DNA of 64,000 bases from Cribrihabitans_A neustonicus (GTDB lineage Bacteria > Pseudomonadota > Alphaproteobacteria > Rhodobacterales > Rhodobacteraceae): positions 1 to 64,000 of the forward strand of contig NZ_JBMERQ010000007.1 of assembly GCF_048820895.1 (NCBI RefSeq), written 5' to 3'. Shown here piece after piece: positions 8,980-17,368 of this stretch (position 1 is its first letter; every line of letters begins with the position of its first letter). The translations under genes and the position numbers were made by a program. The notes below the pieces were generated by a model. It saw only the letters and a program-made list of their open reading frames with translations. It did no database searches and was not told the origin of the DNA.

Positions 8980-8999
8980 AAGCCGCTTCAAAGCGGCTT
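8980..8999. terminator. Short hairpin between convergent genes
   Basis: AAGCCGCTT-CA-AAGCGGCTT forms a 9-bp inverted repeat just after the racemase-like gene and before the end of the facing small gene. There is no strong T-run, so it is a possible bidirectional terminator only. Confidence 0.45.
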
Positions 9000-9015
9000 G
9001 CGCCCGTAGCGGCGG

Positions 9016-9159
9016 TCAGTCTTTTTTCTCTGCCTTGGCCTTTGCGGCGGCGGCCTTCATCCGCTCCAGGAGCGCGCTCTTGTCGTCCTGCTTGCCAAAG
9101 GGGTTCTTTTCGGTGCCCTTGGCGTTGTGTTCGGCGTGACGAGGTTTGTTCTTGCCCAT
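9016..9159 (-). CDS. Small basic hypothetical protein (47 aa)
   Basis: A 47-codon gene encodes a Lys/Ala-rich, highly charged peptide beginning MGKNKPRHAEHNAKGTEKNP and ending in a helical KAAAAKAKAEKKD tail. GGAG lies 8 bases before the ATG, and the frame fills the gap between two larger genes. It has no membrane segment and no cysteine. Its composition suggests nucleic-acid or ribosome association, but the function is unknown to me. Confidence 0.7.
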   Translation of the reverse strand: MGKNKPRHAEHNAKGTEKNPFGKQDDKSALLERMKAAAAKAKAEKKD

Positions 9160-9274
9160 CTTGGGTGCTCCAGACTTACCGTAATCCACCGTTCAAATCC
9201 TCTCTCGCGGCGCGTGTTGCTGCGCTGATGCCCCAATTCCCCGGCCAAGACAAGCTGCCGCAGCGTGCTTGCCA

Positions 9275-9811
9275 TCAGCCCGCGGGGCGGCGGACCAGGA
9301 TCTCGTTCGGGTAGGCCTCGCCGCCGATGCGGAAATGGGTGCGGCCGGTGATCTCGAAGCCTTGGCGCTGGTAGAAACGGATGGCGGAGAGGTTTTCGGC
9401 GTTGGTGGTGAGCCAGGGCGACGCTGCGCCCCAGTCCGCCGCAACCTGCAAGCCGCTATCCAGCAGCGCCCGGCCCAAGCCGCGCCCGTGGTGGCGGGGC
9501 TGCACGTAGAGGGTGGCGATCTCCACCGCCGAGCCCGGACCTTCCGGCGGGCGCGGGCCATTGGTGAGGCGGATGTAGCCGTCGATGCCCTCGGCATTCT
9601 GCGAGACGATGAGCCGCTCGTTGCCATCCCGCATCAGAGCGCGGAAGTGCTCCGCGGTGTAGGTCTCCAGCACGTACTCCGCAAAGAAGCTGCTGACGCC
9701 GCGGCGCAGGTAGGTGCCGAGCCAGACCTCGACCGACAGCGCCGCAAGCGCCGCCGCGTCGCCGGGTTCTGCGGCGCGCAAGCCAAGTTGAGGGGCGGCC
9801 TCAGCCGCCAC
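9275..9811 (-). CDS. GNAT family N-acetyltransferase
   Basis: This 178-aa protein shows the GNAT fold: motif A at VEIATLYVQPRHHGRGLGRALLD (the acetyl-CoA loop is QPRHHGRGLG) and motif B NAENLSAIRFYQRQGFEITGRTHF. It transfers an acetyl group to an unidentified amine. The start is GTG at 9811, giving an 11-bp overlap with the end of hemE, so it is probably translated from the hemE transcript. The next ATG would remove part of the fold. Confidence 0.88.
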   Translation of the reverse strand: MAAEAAPQLGLRAAEPGDAAALAALSVEVWLGTYLRRGVSSFFAEYVLETYTAEHFRALMRDGNERLIVSQNAEGIDGYIRLTNGPRPPEGPGSAVEIATLYVQPRHHGRGLGRALLDSGLQVAADWGAASPWLTTNAENLSAIRFYQRQGFEITGRTHFRIGGEAYPNEILVRRPAG

Positions 9812-10835
9812 GGACCGTGTCGATCATCAGCTGCACGTTGTCCGGGTCGGCATCGGGCGTGATCCCGTGGCCGAGGTTGAAGATATGCGCGCCGTTGCGG
9901 AACGCCGCGACGATGCGGCGGGTGTCGTCCACCAGATCCTGCCCGCCGGTCACCATGTGGCGCGAGGCGAGGTTGCCCTGCACGCAGCCGTCCACCTGCA
10001 CATGCGCCGCCGCCCATTCCGGGTCCACCGAATTGTCGAGCGCTACGCAGTCCACGCCGGTTGCCTTGGCAAAGCCCACGTATTTCTCCCCGGCCTCGCG
10101 CGGGAAGCCGATGACGGGGATGCCCGGATGGCGGGCCTTCAGGGCCTGGGTGATCTGGCGGCAGGGTTCGAGCGCGTATTTCTCGAAATCTGCGCCTTTC
10201 AGGGAACCGGCCCAGCTGTCGAAGATCTTCACCACCTCGGCGCCCGCCTCGATCTGTTTCGAGAGGTATTCGATGGTGGCCTCGGTGATGCGGGCGAGCA
10301 GCGCCTCGAACAGGGCAGTATTCTCCTCGCGCAGCGCGTGGGCCGGGCCCTGGTCCGGCGTGCCGCGGCCCGCGATCATGTAGGTCGCCACGGTCCAGGG
10401 CGCGCCGGCAAAGCCAATGAGCGTGGTCTCCGACGGCAGTTCGCGCGACAGGATGCGCACAGTCTCGTAGATCGGGTTCAGCGTCTCGTGGATGTCCTCG
10501 ACCGGGCCGAGCTTGGCAAAATCCGCCTCGGTGGTGATGGTGGAGAGCCGCGGGCCCTCGCCGGTCACGAACCACAGATCCGCGCCCAGCGCCTGCGGCA
10601 CCAGCAGGATGTCGGCAAACAGGATCGCGGCGTCAAAGCCGTAGCGGCGGATCGGCTGCAGGGTGACCTCGGCGGCCAGATCGGGGTTGTAGCAGAGCGA
10701 CAGGAAATCGCCGGCCTCGGCCCTTGTGGCGCGGTATTCCGGCAGGTAGCGGCCCGCCTGGCGCATCATCCAGATCGGCGGCACGTCCTGTTTCTCGCCT
10801 GCCAATGCACGCAGCAGCTTCTTCTGTCCGGCCAT
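9801..10835 (-). CDS. hemE: Uroporphyrinogen decarboxylase
   Basis: The 344-aa enzyme carries the family signatures PPIWMMRQAGRYLPEYR near residue 20 and GFAGAPWTVATYM near residue 140. Asp of FADILLVPQALG corresponds to the catalytic Asp region. It decarboxylates uroporphyrinogen III to coproporphyrinogen III, a cytoplasmic step of haem and bacteriochlorophyll synthesis. It is divergent from hemC, with 168 bp between starts, and overlaps a GNAT gene downstream. Confidence 0.97.
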   Translation of the reverse strand: MAGQKKLLRALAGEKQDVPPIWMMRQAGRYLPEYRATRAEAGDFLSLCYNPDLAAEVTLQPIRRYGFDAAILFADILLVPQALGADLWFVTGEGPRLSTITTEADFAKLGPVEDIHETLNPIYETVRILSRELPSETTLIGFAGAPWTVATYMIAGRGTPDQGPAHALREENTALFEALLARITEATIEYLSKQIEAGAEVVKIFDSWAGSLKGADFEKYALEPCRQITQALKARHPGIPVIGFPREAGEKYVGFAKATGVDCVALDNSVDPEWAAAHVQVDGCVQGNLASRHMVTGGQDLVDDTRRIVAAFRNGAHIFNLGHGITPDADPDNVQLMIDTVRGG

Positions 10836-11003
10836 GTCTATCCTCTTTGTCGCGTCTGCCTCAGGTCAGGGCTGGGGGCGCGATTGTCAAGGGCCGGCCG
10901 CGGCGCGGGCATAACGGCATAATGACGCGACGGTGCCTTCGCAGAGCCTCTGCGGCGCAAAACCGGTTTCCTCTTTTGTGCATTTTGCTCTAGGGATTGG
11001 CGC

Positions 11004-11963
11004 ATGACACACGCCCTGCCCTCCCCCGCTTCGCCCCTGAAGATCGGCACCCGCGGATCGCCGCTGGCGCTGGCCCAGGCTCACGAGACCCGCGACCGAC
11101 TGGCCGCCGCCCACGGGCTGCCGCAGGAGGCCTTCGAGATCGTGGTGATCAAGACCAGCGGCGACAACCAGGCGCTGATCGCGGCCGACAAGCCCCTGAA
11201 GGAGCTCGGCGGCAAGGGGCTGTTCACCAAGGAAATCGAGGAAGCGCTGCTGGCGGGCGGCATCGACATCGCGGTGCATTCGATGAAGGACATGCCGGTG
11301 GCGCAGCCCGCGGGGCTGGCGCTCGACACCTATCTGCCGCGCGAGGACGTGCGAGATGCCTTCATTTCCCCCGCGGGCGGCGCGCTGGCGGACCTCGCTG
11401 CGGGCGCGGTGGTCGGCACTTCCTCGCTGCGGCGGCGGGCGCAGCTGCTGCATCGCCGCCCGGACCTGAAGGTGGTGGAGTTCCGCGGCAACGTGCAGAC
11501 CCGGCTGCGGAAGCTGGCGGAGGGCGTGGCGGAAGGCACCTTCCTTGCCATGGCGGGGCTGAACCGGCTGGCAATGGCGGATGTGCCGAAGTCCCCGATC
11601 GCGCCCGAAGACATGCTGCCCGCCGTGGCGCAGGGCGCCATCGGCATCGAGCGGCGCGAAAGCGACAGTGCCGCCGCGGCGCTCCTGGAAGCGATCCACG
11701 ATGCGGTGACCGGCCAGCGGCTGGCGGCGGAGCGCGCCTTCCTCGCCGCCCTCGACGGCTCCTGCGAGACGCCGATTGCGGGCCTTGCCGAACTCGACGG
11801 CACCACCCTGCGCCTGCGCGGCGAGGTGCTGCGGCCGGATGGATCGGAAGCGATCAGCGATGACCAAAGCTGCCCGGTGGAAGACGGCGCGGCGCTCGGC
11901 CGGGAAATGGCCGTGAGGCTCCTGGAGCGGGCGGGCGAAGGCTTCTTCGACTGGCACGGCTGA
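11004..11963 (+). CDS. hemC: Hydroxymethylbilane synthase (porphobilinogen deaminase)
   Basis: The 319-aa enzyme has LKIGTRGSPLALAQAHE at the N-terminus, the substrate and cofactor segments HSMKDMP and GTSSLRRRAQL, and the dipyrromethane-attachment Cys in LDGSCETPIAG. It polymerises four porphobilinogens to hydroxymethylbilane. It lies divergent from hemE, so two pathway genes share one promoter region. A strong hairpin follows the stop. Confidence 0.97.
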   Translation: MTHALPSPASPLKIGTRGSPLALAQAHETRDRLAAAHGLPQEAFEIVVIKTSGDNQALIAADKPLKELGGKGLFTKEIEEALLAGGIDIAVHSMKDMPVAQPAGLALDTYLPREDVRDAFISPAGGALADLAAGAVVGTSSLRRRAQLLHRRPDLKVVEFRGNVQTRLRKLAEGVAEGTFLAMAGLNRLAMADVPKSPIAPEDMLPAVAQGAIGIERRESDSAAAALLEAIHDAVTGQRLAAERAFLAALDGSCETPIAGLAELDGTTLRLRGEVLRPDGSEAISDDQSCPVEDGAALGREMAVRLLERAGEGFFDWHG

Positions 11964-11997
11964 ACAGGTTTTCTGGGAGGCTCTGCCTCGCGCTCCG

Positions 11998-12059
11998 GGA
12001 TATTTGAGGCAAGAGGAAGACACTCGATTGTGTGTTCTTCCTCTTGCCTGAAAATATCC
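11998..12059. terminator. Extended hairpin between hemC and the GH25 gene
   Basis: GGATATTT and GAGGCAAGAGGAAGACAC on the left pair with GTGTTCTTCCTCTTGCCT and AAATATCC on the right, giving a stem of about 26 bp with one or two bulges. It lies between the ends of two convergent genes. It resembles the 62-base hairpins common between convergent genes in roseobacters (recalled pattern, not checked). A second GC-rich hairpin, GGCGCCCCTTGGGGCGG, follows at about 12067. Confidence 0.75.
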
Positions 12060-12105
12060 TGGGGGAGGCGCCCCTTGGGGCGGCGGGGGCAAAGCCCCCT
12101 TTTTT

Positions 12106-12936
12106 CTACTGCCTTTCCGCCACCATCACCCCCGGCCGCGACCAGGCGAGCCAGCTTGCCGGGCTGCCGCGGAAGGCGTTGAGGTCGACGTCGCCCGCCA
12201 CGCCGGGAACGCGGCCGGTGCCGGAATACTGCCAGAAGCTCCATTCCTTGCCGGGGTAGACCTCGCGCGGGTGGCCTGCAACCGAGCGCAGCCAGAACTC
12301 GGTGCCGCCGAGCCGGCCGATGCCGGTGTCGCGGTAGAAATCCACCGTCGTGTAGACCACCGGGCGGCGGCCGTAGTGGCGTTCCAGGATGTCGAGGAAC
12401 TTCTTGGCCTCCGCCCGGACCGTCGCGCCGGAGGGGCGTTTGGTGCAGGTCTTGGACATGTGGTTCCACTCCATGTCCAGAACCGGCGGCAGCGCGCGGG
12501 GGTCGCGCGGCACGTGCTTGATGAACCAGCGCGCCTGCTCAGCCGCGGGGCGGCAGAAGTAGTAATAATGATAGGCGCCGCGCGGCAGCCCGGCGCGGCG
12601 GGCGCCGCGCCAGTGGTCCTCGAAACGCGGGTCTGTATGGTCGCCGCCTTCGGTCGCCTTGATGTAGGCAAAGGAGACCCCGGCGCGGCGCACCTGATGC
12701 CAGTCGACATCGCCCTGGTAACGGGAGACGTCGATGCCATGCACCGGATAAGACCAGGGCGTGCGGCCCTGCCAGTCATGCGGGTCGCTGTCGCCGAAGC
12801 GGGGATATGTGCTGAGCCGCTCGAGCCCGGGTGGCGCCGCGCGATCGACCGTGCCGGGCGGCGCCCCTGTCTCCGGCGGCCGGGCACAACCGGCTGCGAT
12901 GAGAGTTGCAAGTAGAGATAGAACCAGCCTGCGCAT
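12106..12936 (-). CDS. GH25 family lysozyme-like lipoprotein
   Basis: The 276-aa product begins with a lipoprotein signal (MRRLVLSLLATLIAAGC, lipobox IAAGC with Cys at 17). A glycoside hydrolase 25 domain follows: HGIDVSRYQGDVDW contributes the first acidic residue and PVLDMEWNH the D-x-E pair. GH25 muramidases cut the MurNAc-GlcNAc bond. The product should be anchored in the outer membrane facing the periplasm, with a role in wall remodelling. It stands as a single gene between hemC and hemF, and no immunity or phage genes are nearby. Confidence 0.9.
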   Translation of the reverse strand: MRRLVLSLLATLIAAGCARPPETGAPPGTVDRAAPPGLERLSTYPRFGDSDPHDWQGRTPWSYPVHGIDVSRYQGDVDWHQVRRAGVSFAYIKATEGGDHTDPRFEDHWRGARRAGLPRGAYHYYYFCRPAAEQARWFIKHVPRDPRALPPVLDMEWNHMSKTCTKRPSGATVRAEAKKFLDILERHYGRRPVVYTTVDFYRDTGIGRLGGTEFWLRSVAGHPREVYPGKEWSFWQYSGTGRVPGVAGDVDLNAFRGSPASWLAWSRPGVMVAERQ

Positions 12937-13070
12937 AAGAATGCCCCCTGCCTCACCAAGAAAAGATACTGCTCGCCGTTTGGGCTTGTTGCGGAGGAGT
13001 GTAGCGCAGGTTGTGACGAAATCCTTCCCCTTTTTCTGCGCGAGAGCGGGTCATCAGCCCGTGAATGCAA

Positions 13071-13097
13071 AACGCGCCGCGGGGGCTGCGGCGCGTT
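13071..13097 (-). terminator. Rho-independent terminator of hemF
   Basis: On the reverse strand AACGCGCCGC pairs with GCGGCGCGTT around a 7-base loop, followed by TTTTGC. It lies about 32 bases after the hemF stop. Confidence 0.75.
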
Positions 13098-13128
13098 CAG
13101 GATCGGGGCGGGCTGGAGGCAGGGGTGC

Positions 13129-14022
13129 TTAAACCCATTTGGCCAGCGGCGGAAGGCTCATCAGCACCGCGTTGGCGTCGTGGCCGGTTTCCAGCCCGAA
13201 CTTGGTCCCGCGGTCGTAGACCAGGTTGTATTCCGCATAAAGCCCGCGGTGGACCAGCTGGGCGTCCTTGTCGGCTTCGCTGAAGGGCTGCACCCGGCGC
13301 TTCTCCACCAGCGGCAAATAGGCCGGCAGGAAGGCGCGGCCGATGTCCCGGGTGAGAGCGAAATCCGCCTCCCAGCCGCCAGTGTTTCGGTCGTCCATAA
13401 AGATGCCGCCGACGCCGCGGGCGCGGCCGCGGTGCGGGATGAAGAAATATTCATCGGCCCAGGCCTTCAGCTCGGGGTAAAGCTCCTCCCCGTGCGGGTC
13501 GAGGTGCTGCTTCTGGACGCCGTGGAAGTGGGCCGTATCCTCGGCATATTCGATGCAGGGGTTGAGGTCCGAGCCGCCGCCGAACCACCAGGCGTGCGGA
13601 GTCCAGAACATGCGGGTGTTCATGTGCACGGCCGGCACATGCGGGTTGCGCATGTGGGCGACCAGCGAGATGCCCGAGGCCCAGAACCGCGGGTCCTCCG
13701 CCATCCCAGGGAGGCCCTTGCGCGCGGCCATCGCTCCTTGCGCGCGGGCGCCGAGCGTGCCGTAGACCTCGGAGATGTTGACGCCGACCTTCTCGAACAC
13801 GCGGCCGCCGCGCATCACGCTCATCAGCCCGCCGCCCGCGTCGGAACCGTCCTCCGCGCTGCGGCGGGTCTCGGTCACCTCGAAACGGCCCGGCTCCAGT
13901 TCGGCGAAAGGTCCTTCGGTGTGGCTCTGCTCCAGCGCCTCGAAGGCGGCAACGATCTCGTCGCGCAACTGGCGGAACCAGGCAGCGGCGCGGGCTTTCT
14001 CGGGGCGCATCTCGGCGGTCAT
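13129..14022 (-). CDS. hemF: Oxygen-dependent coproporphyrinogen III oxidase
   Basis: The 297-aa enzyme matches HemF throughout: GGGLMSVMRGGRVFEKVGVN, HMRNPHVPAVHMNTRMF, the WWFGGGSDLNP substrate site, and the C-terminal HRGLYAEYNLVYDRGTKFGL. It oxidatively decarboxylates coproporphyrinogen III to protoporphyrinogen IX using O2. ATG 14022 is preferred because AAGGA lies 9 bases before it; the ATG at 14031 directly abuts that site. It follows an SDR gene by 16 bp and is probably in its operon. The O2-independent counterpart hemN appears only as a remnant near fnrL. Confidence 0.96.
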   Translation of the reverse strand: MTAEMRPEKARAAAWFRQLRDEIVAAFEALEQSHTEGPFAELEPGRFEVTETRRSAEDGSDAGGGLMSVMRGGRVFEKVGVNISEVYGTLGARAQGAMAARKGLPGMAEDPRFWASGISLVAHMRNPHVPAVHMNTRMFWTPHAWWFGGGSDLNPCIEYAEDTAHFHGVQKQHLDPHGEELYPELKAWADEYFFIPHRGRARGVGGIFMDDRNTGGWEADFALTRDIGRAFLPAYLPLVEKRRVQPFSEADKDAQLVHRGLYAEYNLVYDRGTKFGLETGHDANAVLMSLPPLAKWV

Positions 14023-14038
14023 GGCGGGCATTCCTTAG

Positions 14039-14842
14039 TCAGTGCACGGCCGCGGCGACCGGGTCGAGCAGCGTGCGGCCGCCGTCCAGCGTCAGCACCT
14101 GGCCGGTCATGAAGCCGGAGGCGTCCGAGGCCAGATATTGCGCGGTCTCGGTCAGTTCGTTCGGGGACGCGATGCGGCCCAGCGGCGTGTGGGTTTCGAT
14201 GTCCTGGCGGTAGCTGCGGTTGTCCTTGAGCGTCGACTGCATCGAGGCGCTCATCACCGAACCGAAGGCGATGGAATTCACCCGGATCCGGTGCGGCGCC
14301 AGCGCGACTGACAGTGAGCGGGTAACCTGGTCCAGCGCCGCGGTGGAGACGGAATAGGCCATCAGCTCGGGGTGCGTGCGCCGGGCGGCGATGGAGGAGA
14401 GGTTAATGATGCAGCCGCGCGGTCCGTTCTCGTCGTCGTCCTCGCCCTGTTTGATCATCCGCCGCGCGACTTGCTGTGACAGGCGCACAGTGGGCAGCAG
14501 GCTCTGGTTCAAAAGCTGTTCGAGGGAGGTGTCATCGGGGTCGAGCGGATCGGTCGGCACCATCTGGCGGGCACCATTTACCAGGATGTCGACCCCGTCG
14601 AAGGCGTCGATGGTGGCCGACAGGAGGTTCGCAATGGTCAGCCGCTCGCGCAGGTCTCCCGCAAAATATCGGATGTTGCTTTCCTCGGCCTGCTCGCCCA
14701 GTTCGTCCGCGAGGGTGTTTTCGTGCATGTCGGCAAACATCACGTTGGCGCCCGCCGCGGCAAACTGCTTGCCGATCGCAAGCCCGATGCCGCTGGAGGC
14801 GCCGGTCACGATGGCGGTCTTGCCGGAGATCGAAAAGGACAT
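14039..14842 (-). CDS. SDR family protein lacking the catalytic Lys
   Basis: The 267-aa classical SDR has TGASSGIG (cofactor site, residues 13-20) and an active-site Ser in INLSS (about 149-150). The YxxxK motif reads YSVST: Tyr163 is present but the Lys is replaced by Thr167. The NNAG motif is also altered to VNGA. It may be a weak or non-oxidoreductase member. GGAG lies 8 bases before ATG 14842; a GTG nine bases upstream is also possible. It is 16 bp upstream of hemF on the same strand, so co-expression is likely. Confidence 0.88.
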   Translation of the reverse strand: MSFSISGKTAIVTGASSGIGLAIGKQFAAAGANVMFADMHENTLADELGEQAEESNIRYFAGDLRERLTIANLLSATIDAFDGVDILVNGARQMVPTDPLDPDDTSLEQLLNQSLLPTVRLSQQVARRMIKQGEDDDENGPRGCIINLSSIAARRTHPELMAYSVSTAALDQVTRSLSVALAPHRIRVNSIAFGSVMSASMQSTLKDNRSYRQDIETHTPLGRIASPNELTETAQYLASDASGFMTGQVLTLDGGRTLLDPVAAAVH

Positions 14843-14923
14843 GAAGGCCACTCCCTCAGAGCTGTTCCGCCGGCACGTTAGACCGGCGCCTGCGGTTTGA
14901 CAAACCGCACGTAGGCCGCGGGC

Positions 14924-15913
14924 TCAGCCGCGGCGGCGTTTGGGTTTTGCCGCGTGCAGCACCTTGAAGCGGTTGTCGCCCGCGGTCTCGCTGACCTGGG
15001 CAAAGCTGGCCGCCAGCGCGGCCTCGTAAGGCAAGTGGCGGTTGGCCACCATCCACAGGCTGCCGGAGGGCGCCAGCATCTGCGCCGCGGCCGCGATGAA
15101 GGCCTGGCCAAGGGCGGGTTCCGCCGCGCGGCCGCTGTGGAACGGCGGGTTCATCACCACGGTGTTGACGGGCCCAGGCACGCGCCAGCTGCGGGCGTCG
15201 GCCCAGTGGAAGCTGGCGCGGGGGTCGGTGACGTTGAGTTTCGCGCAGTCCAAAGCGGTGGCGTCGGCCTCGACCAGGTGCAGCGCCTCGACACCGGCGC
15301 GCTGGAGAATGGCATGGGAGAGGTAGCCCCAGCCCGCACCGAGATCCGCGACGGTGGCGCCCAGCTTCTGCGGCAGCGCCTCCGCCAGCAGCCGCGAGGC
15401 CGGGTCGATGCCGTCGGCGGAGAACACGCCCGGCGCGGTGGTGAAACCTTCCACATCAAGCGGCGCGCCCGGCAGCCAGTCCGAAAGCTCCGTGCCGCCC
15501 TCGATCCAGAACACCTTGCCATGCGCCTTCGACACTGGCGCGGAGGGCGCGGTGCGCTTGCGCAGGTCCTTCAGCACCGAATCGATGCCTTCGGTCTTGG
15601 CGCCGTCGATCAGCACAGGCCCGGACGTGGCGGCCGCGGCCTGCGCGATCAGCATCCGCGCCAGCGCTTTGGCGCGCGGCAGGAACACGACCGCGGCAGC
15701 GGCCCCGGTGCCGTCTTCCCACGCCGCGCGGCAGTCATAGCCGAGGGCCGCGAAATGGTCGTGGTCCGGGCGGAAGGGCTGGACGATCAGCACCCGCTCC
15801 TTCGGCAGTGCCGACAGATCGTGGTCAGCGCGCGGGTGGAACACCGCAATGGTGCCGTCTTCCGGCACGGCAAAACCGCCCAGCTCGATGGCCAGTGGCA
15901 GGCGAACAGACAT
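14924..15913 (-). CDS. rsmC: RsmC-like 16S rRNA guanine-N2 methyltransferase
   Basis: The 329-aa protein has an N-terminal non-catalytic methylase-like half and a C-terminal SAM domain. The latter shows VADLGAGWGYLSHAIL (motif I) and NPPFHSG (motif IV, the base-amino methylase NPPF). This matches RsmC, which methylates G1207 of 16S rRNA, although a related RlmG-type activity is not excluded. It lies 13 bp after clpS and is probably cotranscribed. Confidence 0.85.
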   Translation of the reverse strand: MSVRLPLAIELGGFAVPEDGTIAVFHPRADHDLSALPKERVLIVQPFRPDHDHFAALGYDCRAAWEDGTGAAAAVVFLPRAKALARMLIAQAAAATSGPVLIDGAKTEGIDSVLKDLRKRTAPSAPVSKAHGKVFWIEGGTELSDWLPGAPLDVEGFTTAPGVFSADGIDPASRLLAEALPQKLGATVADLGAGWGYLSHAILQRAGVEALHLVEADATALDCAKLNVTDPRASFHWADARSWRVPGPVNTVVMNPPFHSGRAAEPALGQAFIAAAAQMLAPSGSLWMVANRHLPYEAALAASFAQVSETAGDNRFKVLHAAKPKRRRG

Positions 15914-15926
15914 GGCGGGGCCCCTT

Positions 15927-16250
15927 TTAGTCTTCTTTTTCCATCGTGCATTGTAGCGGGTGCTGGTGGCGGCGGGCGAAATCCATCACTTGGCCGACCT
16001 TGGTCTCCGCCACCTCGTGGCTGAAGACGCCGACCACCGCAACGCCCTTCTTGTGCACTGTCAGCATCACCTCGAAGGCCTGCGCGTGGGTCATCCCGAA
16101 GAAGCGCTCAAGCACCATGACGACAAATTCCATCGGCGTGTAATCGTCGTTCAGAAGCAGGACCTTGTACCGCGGCGGACGTTTGGTCTTGGGCCGGGTC
16201 TTGGTCATGACACCAAATTCGGTGTCATCCTCTGAATGGTCCGACATCAT
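15927..16250 (-). CDS. clpS: ATP-dependent Clp protease adaptor
   Basis: This ClpS protein contains RYKVLLLNDDYTPMEFVVMVLERFF and ends with the HKKGVAVVGVFSHEVAETK segment. The DDYTPMEFV patch forms the N-degron pocket. ClpS delivers N-end-rule substrates to ClpAP. Starts at 16250, 16247 or 16268 are all possible; 16250 (MMSDHSEDD) gives a usual acidic leader, but no clear ribosome site decides. It is divergent from a HAD gene and lies just upstream of the RsmC-like gene. Confidence 0.92.
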   Translation of the reverse strand: MMSDHSEDDTEFGVMTKTRPKTKRPPRYKVLLLNDDYTPMEFVVMVLERFFGMTHAQAFEVMLTVHKKGVAVVGVFSHEVAETKVGQVMDFARRHQHPLQCTMEKED

Positions 16251-16356
16251 CACGGGCGGCAGCGGCATGGGCAATTGGGTCCAATCTTCGGTGGAAATTC
16301 CTGTCCCGCTTATATAGCCTGTCTGCCCCGCAGTAAAAGAGATTGAGACCCCGCAA

Positions 16357-17070
16357 TTGGCCCGTAAATTGACAACAATCGGCTTCGATGCCGACGATAC
16401 GCTCTGGCACAATGAACGGTTCTTCCGCGTGACGCAGGACCGGTTTGCCGAATTGCTGATGGATCACACTCCCGACGACACCGGCGCGGAGCAGCTGGAG
16501 CGGCGGCTGCTGGATGCCGAGAAGCGCAACCTCGGCCGCTATGGCTACGGGGTGAAGGGGTTCACGCTGTCGATGATCGAGACCGCGATCGAAGTGACGG
16601 AGGGCCGGGTGCCGGGCAGCGTGATCCAGGAGCTGATCGAGGCCGGGCAGATGATGCTCTCCTATCCGATCGAACTGCTGCCGCACGCGCGCCAAGCGGT
16701 GGAGGCGGTCGCGGACAGCCACCGGGTGGTGCTGGTGACCAAGGGCGACCTCCTTGATCAGGAGCGCAAGCTGGCACAGTCGGGGCTGGGCGATCTGTTC
16801 GACGGGGTGGAGATCGTCTCGGAGAAGACGCCGGAGGTCTACACCCGCATCTTCGCCCGGCACGGCGACGGGGCGGAGCGGGCGATGATGGTGGGCAACT
16901 CCATGCGCTCGGACGTGGTGCCGGTGGTGGAGGCCGGCGGCTGGGGCACCTATGTCCCGCACGGGCTGATCTGGGAGGTGGAACACGCCGAAGCGCCGGA
17001 GAAGAGCCCGCGCTATCACGAGATCGCCGATCTCGGCGGCCTGGCAGCGCTGGTCGAGCAGATCGGCTGA
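16357..17070 (+). CDS. HAD family hydrolase
   Basis: The 237-aa product starts from TTG (MARKLTTIGFDADDTLWHNE). HAD motif I is DADDTLW, motif II is LVTKGD (Thr) with Lys further on in SEKTPEVY, and motif IV is GNSMRSDV. It is a cytoplasmic phosphatase or related hydrolase of unknown substrate. No ATG gives a complete motif I, so TTG is the only reasonable start. It is divergent from clpS. Confidence 0.88.
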   Translation: MARKLTTIGFDADDTLWHNERFFRVTQDRFAELLMDHTPDDTGAEQLERRLLDAEKRNLGRYGYGVKGFTLSMIETAIEVTEGRVPGSVIQELIEAGQMMLSYPIELLPHARQAVEAVADSHRVVLVTKGDLLDQERKLAQSGLGDLFDGVEIVSEKTPEVYTRIFARHGDGAERAMMVGNSMRSDVVPVVEAGGWGTYVPHGLIWEVEHAEAPEKSPRYHEIADLGGLAALVEQIG

Positions 17071-17368
17071 TGCCGGGGCAAGAGAGGCCGAAGCGGGGCT
17101 GGCCCGGCTGAGCACGGCGGCCAGGGAGTTCGGGATTCTGCTTTCCCAGAGCCTGCGCGGACACCCGCCGCCCATCTTTTTTCGTTAACACTTCCTTAGG
17201 ATTTGCCGCATGTAGCGGGTCGCTCCTCCCTACCCCCAAGATGCCGGCACTTCCGCCGTTTTTCGCCACAAATCCCCATGATCGGACGGTTTATTTTCGC
17301 CTCGCGGATGTGTTAGGTTTCCGTGAACAGGCAGAAGTCAGCCGGACAACCGGCGGCATGAGGCAGAC
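17071..17368. other. Intergenic region upstream of the carboxypeptidase gene
   Basis: These 298 bases hold no convincing gene. They are less GC-rich than the flanks around 17167-17290 and include TTTTTTCGTTAACACTTCC, consistent with a promoter for the downstream carboxypeptidase gene. No operator or RNA motif was recognised. Confidence 0.4.
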
